64,000 bases of DNA, taken from Alcaligenaceae bacterium. Its GTDB lineage: Bacteria; Pseudomonadota; Gammaproteobacteria; Burkholderiales; Burkholderiaceae_B. The notes under the pieces are model-generated. The model did not search any database, had not been told where the DNA came from, and saw only the letters and a list, made by a program, of their open reading frames with translations. Below are positions 11,029 to 20,414 of the stretch, one piece after another. The first letter of the stretch is position 1. Every line of letters starts with the position of its first letter. A program made the translations under genes and the position numbers. The DNA lies in NCBI GenBank assembly GCA_013416405.1, contig JACCET010000005.1, positions 265,365 to 329,364 of the forward strand, given 5' to 3'.

Positions 11029-11880
11029 ATGCGACTGAACAACTCTCGTAAAAGCCGCAATATCGAAGACCGACGTGGCCAGCGCATGCGCATAGGTGGA
11101 CGAGGCGGAAAAATAGGCCTTGGCACCATTGTGCTTGCGCTGGTGGCCATGTACTTCGGCGTCGATCCCAGCATCGTATTGCAAAATGCGAGCGGACCCG
11201 TCGTTACCGGGAGCAGCACGCAGGCACCTGCCGAAACGCCGCAAAGCCAATTCGTTTCAAAAGTGCTGGCCGACACTGAAGATGCCTGGGCCACCATTTT
11301 TCAGCAAAAAAATTGGGGCAGCTACCAGGAACCTACATTGGTGCTGTTCAATGGCTCCACACCTACCGCTTGCGGTACCGGCCAATCGGCCATGGGCCCA
11401 TTCTATTGCCCGGGCGACCACAAGGTGTATCTGGATTTAAGCTTTTTCCAACAGATGGCACAAGAACTCAATTCGCCCGGAGACTTTGCCCAGGCTTATG
11501 TGGTTGCGCACGAAGTGGCACACCATGTTCAAAATATGCTGGGCGTCATGGACCAGGTTGAGCAGGCGCGGCGCGGTGCCAGCGCCACCGCAGCCAACCA
11601 GCTCTCGGTTCGCGTAGAGTTGCAAGCCGATTGCTTCGCCGGCGTATGGGCCAACCATTCAGACTCCCAGCGCAGCACACTGGAGCCTGGCGATATCGAA
11701 GAAGGCTTGAACGCCGCCAGCGCCATCGGTGACGACGCGCTGCAAAAGCGCGGGCAGGGCTATGTGGTGCCCGACTCCTTCACCCATGGCACCTCGGCCC
11801 AGCGGGTGCGATGGTTCAAACAAGGCTTCGATAGTGGCGACCCGGCACAATGCGACACCTTTGGAGCCAGCAATCTATAG
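11029..11880 (+). CDS. YpfJ-type neutral zinc metallopeptidase
   Basis: A 283-residue protein of the YpfJ/zinc metallopeptidase family. The zinc-binding HExxH motif is seen in YVVAHEVAHHVQNMLG, with the later conserved ELQADCFAGVWA helix that supplies a further ligand. A membrane anchor near residues 30-50 follows a basic N-terminus. ATG 11029 is chosen because it has AAGGA at the right distance and the family start MRLNNSRKS; a longer frame begins at 10942 but has no family similarity that I recognise. Physiological substrate unknown. Confidence 0.88.
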   Translation: MRLNNSRKSRNIEDRRGQRMRIGGRGGKIGLGTIVLALVAMYFGVDPSIVLQNASGPVVTGSSTQAPAETPQSQFVSKVLADTEDAWATIFQQKNWGSYQEPTLVLFNGSTPTACGTGQSAMGPFYCPGDHKVYLDLSFFQQMAQELNSPGDFAQAYVVAHEVAHHVQNMLGVMDQVEQARRGASATAANQLSVRVELQADCFAGVWANHSDSQRSTLEPGDIEEGLNAASAIGDDALQKRGQGYVVPDSFTHGTSAQRVRWFKQGFDSGDPAQCDTFGASNL

Positions 11881-12008
11881 GTTTGCATTCGTGCTAGAAT
11901 TCTGGTCTTCAGTAAGGGCCCTGCCCTCTGAAAGCTGCTATACTTGCTGTCCGACACTGGTACGCAAGATTTAGTCAGTGTCATGCGCAATTTTTATGGC
12001 GCATTAAT

Positions 12009-12085
12009 GGTGACCGTAGCTCAGTTGGTAGAGTCCCGGATTGTGATTCCGGTTGTCGTGGGTTCGAGCCCCATCGGTCACCCCA
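12009..12085 (+). tRNA. tRNA-His (anticodon GTG)
   Basis: A 77-nt cloverleaf with the extra 5' G(-1) typical of histidine tRNA, D-arm TAGCTCAGTTGGTAGAG, an anticodon stem-loop with GTG in CGGATTGTGATTCCGG, T-loop GTTCGAGC, and an encoded CCA. The acceptor strands GTGACCG and CGGTCAC pair fully. A TATACT hexamer at 11939-11944 is a possible -10 element. Confidence 0.97.
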
Positions 12086-12102
12086 AATTATCGCTGCAAA
12101 TG

Positions 12103-12137
12103 AAAAAACGCCACTAGCTAGAGTGGCGTTTTTTTTT
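12103..12137 (+). terminator. Rho-independent terminator after tRNA-His
   Basis: The stem AACGCCACT / AGTGGCGTT with a 6-nt loop is preceded by an A-run and followed by an uninterrupted T-run, 18 nt after the tRNA. The A-run makes it usable from the minus strand too, although the csp gene stop lies 28 bp to its right. Confidence 0.9.
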
Positions 12138-12164
12138 GCCCTGCAAGAGCAGACAAGCAAAAAA

Positions 12165-12374
12165 TCAGATCACTTGAATCTGTGTCGCGCACGGACCTTT
12201 TTGTCCCTCGCCAGCGATAAATGACACGCGCTGATTTTCTTCTAGAGATTTATGCCCGGCGCCTTGAATTTCGCTGTAATGCGCGAAGAGGTCTTTGCCA
12301 CCTGACTCAGGCATGATGAATCCAAAGCCTTTGTCGTTATTGAACCACTTCACAATACCAGTTTCTGTTTTCAA
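12165..12374 (-). CDS. Cold-shock-domain protein (CspA family)
   Basis: A 69-residue single cold-shock domain, the normal length. The RNA-binding motifs RNP1 (KGFGFI) and RNP2 (DLFAHY) are intact. Such proteins act as RNA or single-stranded DNA chaperones; whether this copy is cold-induced cannot be told from sequence. The gene is convergent with tRNA-His and its 3' end abuts the shared terminator. About 220 bp upstream carry no other gene and would hold its promoter and a leader. Confidence 0.93.
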   Translation of the reverse strand: MKTETGIVKWFNNDKGFGFIMPESGGKDLFAHYSEIQGAGHKSLEENQRVSFIAGEGQKGPCATQIQVI

Positions 12375-12596
12375 TATAGATCCTAAATGTCCTAGGGAAA
12401 AATCTCCCCAGGGACACTATGGACGCTCCGCGCTATAAAAGATACGACTGTTTCAAATTGGCACTGACATTATCCAGCCATTATGCGTGAAGCGTAAGTC
12501 GTTACGGTATGCCAGCGCGAACTGATGGCATAATTTGAAATTGACAATATTCACCGCAACAGTCCGCCTGGCGGGCGTTCTGTCATTGCTTCATCC

Positions 12597-12854
12597 TTGT
12601 ATTTCGCCAAAACCGCGAGCACTCCTGTGATTCCTGCATCCACCCCTAAATCTTCCCTTCCCGACTGGTCGCTGGCCCCGTCCGGGTGGAACTGGGCCGC
12701 GCAAGATGAAGATGGTCGCTGGTTCTGGTATGGGGTGCAACCGTCTCCCGGCATAGGCGGTGGCGTATGGCGAGCGCCGTCCAGGGCTCAAGTCTTTGCC
12801 TTTCAGGGCCAGCCTAATCCACAATGGCATGCCTCGCTGCAACAGCGCCCGTAA
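12597..12854 (+). CDS. Small hypothetical protein
   Basis: An 85-codon frame from TTG 12597, or 75 from GTG 12627. The central part, rich in Trp and Gly (LPDWSLAPSGWNWAAQDEDG), reads like a real small soluble protein rather than a shadow frame, and no other gene occupies this stretch. I do not recognise a characterised family. It could precede the cardiolipin synthase gene in one transcript, with a gap of about 150 bp. Start codon uncertain. Confidence 0.45.
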   Translation: MYFAKTASTPVIPASTPKSSLPDWSLAPSGWNWAAQDEDGRWFWYGVQPSPGIGGGVWRAPSRAQVFAFQGQPNPQWHASLQQRP

Positions 12855-13001
12855 ACCAACTGAAGTCGTTTCACATGCCCGATCACTTCCAGACTGGTGC
12901 GATCTTATATACTTGCACTGGCTCAATCGCCGCGTAAATCAGACGCCCTGTACAGCCCAAGGCTGGACATCGACCTCCCCTTGTAAGGAATGGCTAGTTT
13001 T

Positions 13002-14465
13002 ATGGACATGGCCTATTTGGAATATCTGGCTTCGGAATACTGGCCGCACCTGGCCCTGCTGCTGAGCATCGCGGTGGGTGGCACGGCAGCCGTTCACGCC
13101 GCCATGACCAAGAACGATGTGCGAGCCGCCATAGGCTGGGTAGGCATCATCATGATGTCACCGTTGCTCGGACCTTTCATTTACCTGATCGCAGGCATCA
13201 ATCGCATACGCCAGGATCATATTTCCGAACAACGCAATAAAAGCCTTAAACACTACGCCCCCAGGTCCGACCTTGTGCTGGCCGATATTGGCGCCATCGC
13301 CCCCGCGCAGTTTGAATCACTGCGTGTGCTGGGCGATCGCATCAGCCATTTCCCCTTGTGCGACGGCAATCACATCCAGATGCTTCTGGGTGGCGACCAG
13401 ACTTATCCGGCCATGATCTCGGCCATAGAGCAGGCGCAGAAATCCATCGCCCTGCAAAGCTATATCTTCGATAACGACAGCGTAGGGCGCCAGATGGCAG
13501 ATGCACTGGCGCGCGCACGGGAGCGTGGCGTAGAGGTGCGTGTATTGATAGACGCCGTCGGCTCAAAGTATTCGCGCCCTCCCATCACACGGTTATTGCG
13601 CAAGAAAGGCATACCGGTGGCCTTGTTCATGACCAACCCGCTGGGCTTCATGCGCATGCCCTATGCCAATCTGCGCAGCCACCGCAAGGTATTGGTTATT
13701 GATGGGTGCATGGCGTTTACCGGTGGCATGAACATACGGGAAGAATTCCTGTCTGCGGTGGCAGGCCCCAATACCTGCAGCGACACCCACTTCAAGGTTG
13801 AAGGGCCTGTTGTGTTGCAGCTGCTTTCGGTGTTTGTCCACGACTGGGAATTCACCACCAAGGAAAACCTGCCGTTCAGAACCTGGTGCGGCCACACACA
13901 GGATGCGCCCATGCCGCAGGTGCCCGCACGAGCCATCCGTTCGGGGCCAGACCGCTATATCGTAGGCACCCACAATATGCTGCTGGGCGCATTTGCCGTG
14001 GCGCAAAAGCACATACGCATACAGTCGCCCTACTTCCTGCCCGACCAGGTACTGCTGGGCGCACTGAATACCGCTGCCAGACGCGGCATCACCGTGGATA
14101 TTGTCATTCCCAGCCGTAATAATTTGCGCTTGGTGAACTACGCCATGACTGCACAACTGGATCAGGTCATACGCAATAACTGCCGGGTGTGGCTGGCACG
14201 CGGCTGCTTCAACCATTCCAAGCTCATCACCATAGATGGCGCCTGGTCATATGTGGGTTCATCCAATATGGATCCGCGCAGCCTGCGCTTGAATTTCGAG
14301 CTGGACATGGAGGTCTATAGCTCCGAGCTGGCTGCACAGATCGAGACGCTGGTGGACAATCAGATTGAAGAAGCAGAAGCCGTAACGTTGGAAGGGCTGG
14401 CCGCCATACCGTTTCGCAAGCGTTTGCGCAATCGGATTATCTGGCTGGCCAGCCCTTATCTATAG
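13002..14465 (+). CDS. cls: Cardiolipin synthase (phospholipase D superfamily)
   Basis: Cls joins two phosphatidylglycerol molecules into cardiolipin and glycerol at the inner membrane. The protein has two N-terminal membrane segments and two HxKx4D catalytic motifs: HRKVLVIDG followed by GGMN, and HSKLITIDG followed by GSSN. Length (about 487 residues) fits the ClsA type. ATG 13002 is preferred because the AAGGA lies about 12 nt upstream, whereas it directly abuts the alternative ATG at 12990. It converges on the malonate transporter genes, with 23 bp between stops. Confidence 0.93.
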   Translation: MDMAYLEYLASEYWPHLALLLSIAVGGTAAVHAAMTKNDVRAAIGWVGIIMMSPLLGPFIYLIAGINRIRQDHISEQRNKSLKHYAPRSDLVLADIGAIAPAQFESLRVLGDRISHFPLCDGNHIQMLLGGDQTYPAMISAIEQAQKSIALQSYIFDNDSVGRQMADALARARERGVEVRVLIDAVGSKYSRPPITRLLRKKGIPVALFMTNPLGFMRMPYANLRSHRKVLVIDGCMAFTGGMNIREEFLSAVAGPNTCSDTHFKVEGPVVLQLLSVFVHDWEFTTKENLPFRTWCGHTQDAPMPQVPARAIRSGPDRYIVGTHNMLLGAFAVAQKHIRIQSPYFLPDQVLLGALNTAARRGITVDIVIPSRNNLRLVNYAMTAQLDQVIRNNCRVWLARGCFNHSKLITIDGAWSYVGSSNMDPRSLRLNFELDMEVYSSELAAQIETLVDNQIEEAEAVTLEGLAAIPFRKRLRNRIIWLASPYL

Positions 14466-14488
14466 CAGAACACGCAGCTACCATGCCC

Positions 14489-15805
14489 CTATATCGCCGG
14501 TCCCATGATCAACTCGGGCAATATCGTTACGATCTGAGGGAATACGCATAACAAGAGTATGCCCAGCAGCATCACCAATACGTAAGGCAACGAGCCCCAT
14601 AGAATTTCCCGCGTGGGCACATCGGGCGCAATCGAATTGATCACAAACAGATTCAGTCCCACGGGCGGGGTAATCAGACCAATTTCCATGGTGATGGTCA
14701 GCACAACGGCAAACCAATACGGATCAAAGCCCGCTTGTGTGATGATGGGAAACAGCAAGGGTGCCGACATCACGATAATTGCGACGGGCGGCAGGAACAT
14801 ACCTGAGACCAGCAAAAATACAGTGATCAGCCCCATCAGCGCCCACCGATTGATTTCAAGCGCGGCGATGGTAGCGGCCAGGGATTGCGTGATGTATAAC
14901 GAGGACAAGGCAAAGGCAAAGAGTTCGGCCGAGGCCATGATCATCATGATCATGACACTTTCGCGCATGGCCGACCCGAAGATACCCACGAAAGGCTTGA
15001 TCCTGAACAGGCGATACACAATGATCACGACAGCCAGGGTAAGGAATGCGCCGGCTCCGGCCGCTTCTGATGGTGTAGCCACCCCGCCATACAATACGAA
15101 TAGCATGCCGGCAATAATGAGCAGCAAAGGAAGCACGCGAGGCAATGTTGCCAGCTTCTCTTTCAACGTGTAATGCAGCGATGTGGACTGGAAGCGATAA
15201 CCTTTTCTACGAGCGTCAATCAGGGCCCATGCCATGAACATAAGCGTCAGCATGATCCCGGGCAAGACACCTGCCAGGAACAAACGGCCTATCGAGGTTT
15301 GCGTGGATATTCCGTATACGATCATGGTGACCGAGGGCGGTATCAATATGCCCAGAGTGCCGCCTGCGGCAATCGAGCCTGTGGCCACGGAACTGGGGTA
15401 GCCGCGCTTTAGCATCTCGGGAATGCCCATTTTCCCTATCGCTGCGCACGTTGCGGGACTTGACCCCGTCATGCCCGAAAAAATGGCGCAAGCACCAATA
15501 TTGGACAGCACCAGGCCGCCTGGCACCTTGTACAGCCAGCGATCCAGCGATTTGTATAAGTCACCTCCTGCCGGGGTGCCCGCCACGATGGCGCCCATGA
15601 GAACAAACATGGGAATCGCCACATAAGCCAGATTGCCAATCCCTGCAAACATGGTTTCGGCTATGACATAGATAACGTCGGGTCCCATGTCGAGAAACAG
15701 GCCTGCAATGGCCGCCAAACCCAGGGCAAAGGCGATAGGCATACCTGTGGCCAGCATCAGGCACAGCCCAACAACAAGCGCAATTCCAGCAATGGTTGGG
15801 CTCAT
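14489..15805 (-). CDS. TRAP transporter large permease (DctM type), malonate module
   Basis: The 12-helix-type large membrane subunit of a TRAP transporter, 438 residues from ATG 15805. Hydrophobic helices run throughout, with the conserved GGTLGILIPPS and GLITPPVGLNLFVIN loops of DctM proteins. It couples Na+ or H+ flow to uptake of the solute delivered by the binding protein. The start is set by the four-base ATGA overlap with the small permease gene upstream; the longer open frame reads through that gene. In this operon it is inferred to carry malonate, as in the MatPQM systems known from rhizobia. Confidence 0.9.
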   Translation of the reverse strand: MSPTIAGIALVVGLCLMLATGMPIAFALGLAAIAGLFLDMGPDVIYVIAETMFAGIGNLAYVAIPMFVLMGAIVAGTPAGGDLYKSLDRWLYKVPGGLVLSNIGACAIFSGMTGSSPATCAAIGKMGIPEMLKRGYPSSVATGSIAAGGTLGILIPPSVTMIVYGISTQTSIGRLFLAGVLPGIMLTLMFMAWALIDARRKGYRFQSTSLHYTLKEKLATLPRVLPLLLIIAGMLFVLYGGVATPSEAAGAGAFLTLAVVIIVYRLFRIKPFVGIFGSAMRESVMIMMIMASAELFAFALSSLYITQSLAATIAALEINRWALMGLITVFLLVSGMFLPPVAIIVMSAPLLFPIITQAGFDPYWFAVVLTITMEIGLITPPVGLNLFVINSIAPDVPTREILWGSLPYVLVMLLGILLLCVFPQIVTILPELIMGPAI

Positions 15806-16290
15806 GATGGCTCCCCGGATAATTTGATGATTTCGGCCGCGTACTGCAGCGTGAGCAAGACAAACCCCAGCATCATGGGTGTCAGTGGCATCCACAGCGG
15901 AACCGCCGCCACGCTGGGCGTTGTCCAGCCACCTTCCAAGGCTTCGTATAGGTGAATGCCTGTGGCAATGGACATGACCAGGCAAAACACGATACCGAGT
16001 ATGGCGCCCACCTTGTCCATGACCCTGCGGGTACGTGGTTTGACCACCATCTGAATGAAGTCGACCCCCACATGCCCCTTGGTCAACAGCACATAGGGCG
16101 CACCAACAAAAATCGCGGCGGTAGCACTAAAAACCACGGCCTCGGTCTGCCAGATGGTTGCGGCGCGAAATACATAGCGCATCAGTATCATCTGACAGAC
16201 CACGACCATTGAAAAGGTGAGCAGAAGTGCTGCGAGCACGCCGCATGCACGTGATAGCGACTGGACCAGGTTGATGAATCTTAGGGCCAT
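15802..16290 (-). CDS. TRAP transporter small permease (DctQ type), malonate module
   Basis: A 162-residue protein with four predicted membrane helices, the expected size and shape of the DctQ subunit that pairs with DctM. ATG 16290 has AAGGA five bases upstream. Its end overlaps the large-permease start by four bases, so the two subunits are translationally coupled. It is separated from the binding-protein gene by a strong hairpin. Confidence 0.88.
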   Translation of the reverse strand: MALRFINLVQSLSRACGVLAALLLTFSMVVVCQMILMRYVFRAATIWQTEAVVFSATAAIFVGAPYVLLTKGHVGVDFIQMVVKPRTRRVMDKVGAILGIVFCLVMSIATGIHLYEALEGGWTTPSVAAVPLWMPLTPMMLGFVLLTLQYAAEIIKLSGEPS

Positions 16291-16317
16291 AGGAATCCTT
16301 GTTGTGAAGACTTGAAC

Positions 16318-16366
16318 CGCCGGGCGTCGCTCAGGCCGGCTGTTGATGCCTGAGCGACGCCCGGCG
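16318..16366 (-). other. 18-bp perfect intercistronic hairpin after the TRAP binding-protein gene
   Basis: The arms 16318-16335 and 16349-16366 are exact reverse complements (18 bp, GC-rich) with a 13-nt loop, filling most of the gap between the dctP-like stop and the dctQ-like start. There is no T-run, so it is more likely an mRNA-stabilising or attenuating element than a full terminator. That would let the binding protein be made in excess of the permeases. Confidence 0.75.
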
Positions 16367-16375
16367 TGGCCTCTG

Positions 16376-17368
16376 CTACTTGACTGCCAGCGCCTTGTTC
16401 AACAACTCATCGCCGCCCTTGACCTTCTCGGCGAAATTTTTATAGGATGAAGCCTTGGCAACTTCCATCCAGGCATTGAAGTCTTCGGGACTCATGCTGA
16501 CCACCTTAACCCCTGCCTTGGTAAAGGTGTCTATCATCTTCTGTTCGCCTTTGCGTGATTCGGCAACAAAGTAATCCTCGGCCTTCTTGGCGGCCGCCAT
16601 AATGGCCTGCTGCTGTTCTGGCTTCAACCCGTCGTATACCTTCTTGGACATGATGACCGGTTCGTACATGAACCAAAGCGCATTTTCACCAGGCGCCGTC
16701 AGGCACTTGACCTGCTCGTAGATCCGGTAAGACACAAAACTGTCATTGGATGTGTTGGTGGCATCGAGCACACCGGTCTGCATGGCGGTATAGATTTCAG
16801 ACGAAGGCATGGAAGAGATCGAGGCACCGGCCGCTGCCAGCATCTGCTCGAAAGCCGGGCCGGCAGCGCGTATTACCTGGCCTTTTATGGTGTCCGGACT
16901 GGTAATGCAGCTTTCTTTAGAGGCAAAGCCGCCAGCCAGCCAAGCATCGGCAATGACTATGGCCCCTTTGTCCTCGACCAATGCCTTGATGTCCTTCATG
17001 AAGTCAGACTCATTGAGCCGCTGCGCATGATCGTAGTTGCGCACCAGGCCAGGCATGAGGGTGGCGGAAAACTGAGGCACACGGCCCGAGGCGTAATCCA
17101 GCGGGAAGGCCGCCATATCGAGTTGCCCTCGGGTGACTGCTCCCCATTGCTCAGTGGCCTTGTATAAAGATGCCGAAGGAAAGACTTGTATGGTCAATCC
17201 GACATTTGCCGCAGCGACCTCACGCGCAATAATCTGCACCATTTCGTCGCGCGGGTCTCCCTGCCCACCTGGAAATTGATGCGATGCGCGCAGCGTGGTC
17301 TGGGCGGATACGGGTGCCGCAGCCGCCAATGCTGCTGCTACCGCTACGATACTTAATAGGCTTTTCAT
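16376..17368 (-). CDS. TRAP transporter periplasmic binding protein (DctP type), malonate module
   Basis: A 330-residue periplasmic binding protein with a Sec signal peptide (cleavage near APVSAQ, residue 23) and the DctP-family fold. It delivers the dicarboxylate ligand to the DctQM pair. GGAG lies seven bases before ATG 17368. Position after malonyl-CoA decarboxylase and synthetase genes implies malonate or a related C3 diacid as ligand; that is inference from context. Confidence 0.9.
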   Translation of the reverse strand: MKSLLSIVAVAAALAAAAPVSAQTTLRASHQFPGGQGDPRDEMVQIIAREVAAANVGLTIQVFPSASLYKATEQWGAVTRGQLDMAAFPLDYASGRVPQFSATLMPGLVRNYDHAQRLNESDFMKDIKALVEDKGAIVIADAWLAGGFASKESCITSPDTIKGQVIRAAGPAFEQMLAAAGASISSMPSSEIYTAMQTGVLDATNTSNDSFVSYRIYEQVKCLTAPGENALWFMYEPVIMSKKVYDGLKPEQQQAIMAAAKKAEDYFVAESRKGEQKMIDTFTKAGVKVVSMSPEDFNAWMEVAKASSYKNFAEKVKGGDELLNKALAVK

Positions 17369-17480
17369 GCTTGTCTCCTGAAATTATTGAAGGACTGCTT
17401 GCTATTTGTGCGAGTTGCCTTGCTGCCTGAACTTCCTTGCCGGACGAAATGATTGAAGACCTCCTGTTGTCGCCCTGTCG

Positions 17481-19019
17481 TTATAGCTCTTTATATTGCT
17501 GACGCAATACGTTCTTTTGTACCTTGCCCATGGTGTTGCGTACCAATTGATCAACGATATGTATGCGCTTGGGCACCTTGAAATTGGCCAATTGCGACTT
17601 CAGGGCAATGGTCAGTGCTTCTACATCTAAGGTCTGGCCGCCACGAGGCACCACCACCGCAACGACTGCTTCGCCAAAGTCGGGATGAGGCACGCCTATC
17701 ACAGCAGACTCATCTACTCCAGGCAAAGCGTCTATAACCAGCTCTATTTCTTTTGGATATACATTGTATCCACCTGAAATGATCAGATCCTTGCTGCGTC
17801 CCACGATAGTCAAGTAGTTATCGGGCGCATCGCCGGCACCAAACTGCCCCACATCACCCGTGCGAAACCAGCCATCAGTGGTGAACTCTTCACGGGTTTT
17901 TTCGGGCATGCGCCAGTAACCAGAAAAAACGTTGGGCCCCCGAACTTGCACATTACCTATTTCACCAGCAGGAACATTGCCGTCTTTATCGTCGACGACC
18001 CGTACCGAAACACCGGGCAGCGGCTGGCCTACGGTTCCGCCCAGACGCTCACCCAAGGCGCTATCGTAAGGATTTGACGTCAGCATGATGGTCTCGCTCA
18101 TGCCGTAACGCTCGAGTATGGTCTGGCCCGTGCGTGCCTTGAAGGCTTCGAAAGTTTCGGTCAGCAGCGGCGCCGAACCCGAGATGAACAAACGCACGTT
18201 GCGGCATACCTCGCGGGTGAAGCGCGCATCGGCCAGCAAACGCACATAGTAAGTAGGCACGCCCATCATCACCGTGCTTTCAGGCAAATATTTCAAGGCC
18301 TGGTCGATATCAAGCTTGGGCAGCCAGATCATTTTGGCGCCGGCCAACAAGGCACCATGCGAGGCCACGAATAAGCCATGCACATGAAAAATCGGCAGCA
18401 TGTGCAGCAAGACGTCGTCGGGACGCCAACCCCAGAACTCCTTGAGAACCTGCGCATTGGATGACAGATTGCGATGCGACAGCATGGCGCCCTTGCTGCG
18501 CCCCGTTGTACCCGAGGTATATAGAATGGCTGCCAGGTCATCGGGCTGGTTTGTCACGGTCTGGAACGTATCGCTTTGACTGGCGGCCGCAACGGCCAAA
18601 CTACCGTTACCGTCCTGATCAAGCGTATGAACATGAGTCGTGCCCGTTTTGTTCGCCAGCTCGTTCACCCATTCCAGATTTTTACTGTCGCACACTATCA
18701 TGGCCGGCTCGGCGTCAGTCAGGAAATACTCGACTTCGGCCGCTTTATACGCCGTATTCAATGGCAGATATACCAGGCCAGCCCGTATCGTTGCCAAATA
18801 CAGCATCAGGGCCATGGGCGACTTTTCAACCTGAACCGCGACTCTGGCCCCCGTAGGCAAATGCAGAGCCTGCAATAACGATGCCAGGCGCCCGCTCAAG
18901 GCCTCGATATCGTTCCAGCTATAGGTTTGCTCTGGCGTCTCGATGGCCACTTGTTGACGATCCCGGGGGAAGCCCTGGGTCAGCAAAGCATACAAATTGG
19001 CATTACCTTGCAATTCCAT
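17481..19019 (-). CDS. matB: Malonyl-CoA synthetase (MatB-type AMP-forming ligase)
   Basis: An acyl-adenylate-forming enzyme that activates malonate with ATP and CoA to malonyl-CoA. The 512-residue protein has the ANL motifs: the AMP-binding loop ILYTSGTTGRSKGAMLSH, the ERYGMSET motif, the hinge region GRSKDLIISGGYN and the C-terminal catalytic Lys in NTMGKVQK. Assignment to MatB rather than another ligase rests on overall resemblance and on the decarboxylase gene just upstream. AGGAG directly abuts ATG 19019; an in-frame TTG six bases on (19013) has better spacing and is an alternative start. Confidence 0.9.
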   Translation of the reverse strand: MELQGNANLYALLTQGFPRDRQQVAIETPEQTYSWNDIEALSGRLASLLQALHLPTGARVAVQVEKSPMALMLYLATIRAGLVYLPLNTAYKAAEVEYFLTDAEPAMIVCDSKNLEWVNELANKTGTTHVHTLDQDGNGSLAVAAASQSDTFQTVTNQPDDLAAILYTSGTTGRSKGAMLSHRNLSSNAQVLKEFWGWRPDDVLLHMLPIFHVHGLFVASHGALLAGAKMIWLPKLDIDQALKYLPESTVMMGVPTYYVRLLADARFTREVCRNVRLFISGSAPLLTETFEAFKARTGQTILERYGMSETIMLTSNPYDSALGERLGGTVGQPLPGVSVRVVDDKDGNVPAGEIGNVQVRGPNVFSGYWRMPEKTREEFTTDGWFRTGDVGQFGAGDAPDNYLTIVGRSKDLIISGGYNVYPKEIELVIDALPGVDESAVIGVPHPDFGEAVVAVVVPRGGQTLDVEALTIALKSQLANFKVPKRIHIVDQLVRNTMGKVQKNVLRQQYKEL

Positions 19020-19113
19020 CTCCTGTTAAGGCCAGTTGTGCACCGGCCAAATTATTTGCATGCCTTGGTGACTGCCACGGCATTGGCATACCTGCACAGA
19101 CTTTACGCATACC

Positions 19114-20412
19114 TTAGCGCCACCTTAGATTCATTCCTACCCTGGGCTTTCCGGCGGCAAGCTGGGCCAGATTATCGTCAAGCTGATCGAGCTCGTATAA
19201 ATAATTAACCATGACACCGCAAGACTGCTCCATGCCTTTCGCAGAGCAGTCGGCCGCCCAGTTCAGCCGTTCTATGCGCGCCCCGTTGCCCAGGTGAAAG
19301 CGTGCCACCGGATCCAGCGGTTGTCCACTCTTCATCGTTTTCAGATAGTGAACTGCGAGCCGTAGTCCAGCGCGCTGGACTGCATCGGAAGCCTGCCCCG
19401 CCGCGGCCGACTTGAGCTTGTCTACCCACTTGAGCCCGGCCTCGGGGTCATCAAGCGCCTGCTGCCTGTCAGCCTTGTCGCTCAGCAGCTCTTGCATGGC
19501 TTTACCGTCTTGCTTGCCCAACCATTCGGCAAAGCCCGGCATGGGAGACAGCGTTGCAAAGGACTTAAGACGGGGCAATTCACGCAACAGCTCGTCTATC
19601 ACCCTTTTAAGCAGGAAGTTACCGAAACTGATGCCACGCAATCCCGGCTGCGTATTTGAAATGGAATAGAAAATAGCCCAGCGCGCCTTGCCGGTATCGT
19701 CCGGCGGCGCCTGGGGGTCAAGCAGCACCTGCACATTGCCCGCCATTTGCGCGGCAAAGGCAACCTCGACAAATATCAGGGGTACGCCGCTCATGCGGGG
19801 GTGGAAAAATGCGTAGCAGCGACGGTGATCAGCGACCCTGTGCTTCAGCTCCTGCCAGGAATGGATTTCGTGCACGGCCTCGTATTCAATGAGCTTTTCA
19901 AGCAAGGAGGCGGGCGAATCCCAAGTAATGGGGTGCAGTTCCAGCATACCCACATCAAACCAGCTGCACAGCAGCCCTTCAAGTTCGCGCTCCAGCACAC
20001 TAAGACCAGCCACCTGCTTGCGCCAGCGCAGCATATCGGCACGCAGCTCCACCAGCAACGTAAGGCTTTCTGCCTGCGCATAAAGACGCCGGAACATGCG
20101 CAGGCCCTGATCTTCGCGGGGCTCAAGGCCGTTGCTGGTTTGCGCCAGGACAGCCAGCAGGCTTCGGCGCTCTTTGGGATCGGCCGCCAAATAGCGCGCA
20201 CTCCATTGTTTTGCCAGCCGATTTGCGGCAACATCGGTCATGCGGGCCGAGAACAAGGGTTGCACTTCCAGTGGAGCCGGCAAAGCGTCGCGATCCAGCC
20301 AGCGGCTCAGGCGTGCAATCAAGCCCTGCGCCGCCCTGTCGTTATCTTGGCTGCCATCAGTTTCCACTACAGCCACTGCATTTTCCTGCTTGTGAGTATC
20401 GGTAACCGTCAT
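19114..20412 (-). CDS. matA: Malonyl-CoA decarboxylase
   Basis: Decarboxylates malonyl-CoA to acetyl-CoA, completing malonate assimilation with MatB. The 432-residue length and stretches such as HPRMSGVPLIFVEVAF, AIFYSISNTQPGLRGISFGN and FATLSPMPGFAEWL are hallmarks of the malonyl-CoA decarboxylase family. ATG 20412 is chosen: AGGAG seven bases before it lies inside the end of the regulator gene, whose TGA is two bases upstream. This close packing indicates one transcript with matR and matB. Confidence 0.94.
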   Translation of the reverse strand: MTVTDTHKQENAVAVVETDGSQDNDRAAQGLIARLSRWLDRDALPAPLEVQPLFSARMTDVAANRLAKQWSARYLAADPKERRSLLAVLAQTSNGLEPREDQGLRMFRRLYAQAESLTLLVELRADMLRWRKQVAGLSVLERELEGLLCSWFDVGMLELHPITWDSPASLLEKLIEYEAVHEIHSWQELKHRVADHRRCYAFFHPRMSGVPLIFVEVAFAAQMAGNVQVLLDPQAPPDDTGKARWAIFYSISNTQPGLRGISFGNFLLKRVIDELLRELPRLKSFATLSPMPGFAEWLGKQDGKAMQELLSDKADRQQALDDPEAGLKWVDKLKSAAAGQASDAVQRAGLRLAVHYLKTMKSGQPLDPVARFHLGNGARIERLNWAADCSAKGMEQSCGVMVNYLYELDQLDDNLAQLAAGKPRVGMNLRWR

Positions 20413-20414
20413 GG

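Noticed and set aside
11939..11944. TATACT as a firm promoter for tRNA-His.
   Set aside because: No matching -35 hexamer is found at 16-18 bp, so it is mentioned only as a possibility.
15805..15985. Extension of the DctM-like permease upstream of its ATG.
   Set aside because: It overlaps the DctQ-like gene in a different frame; the ATGA overlap marks the true start.
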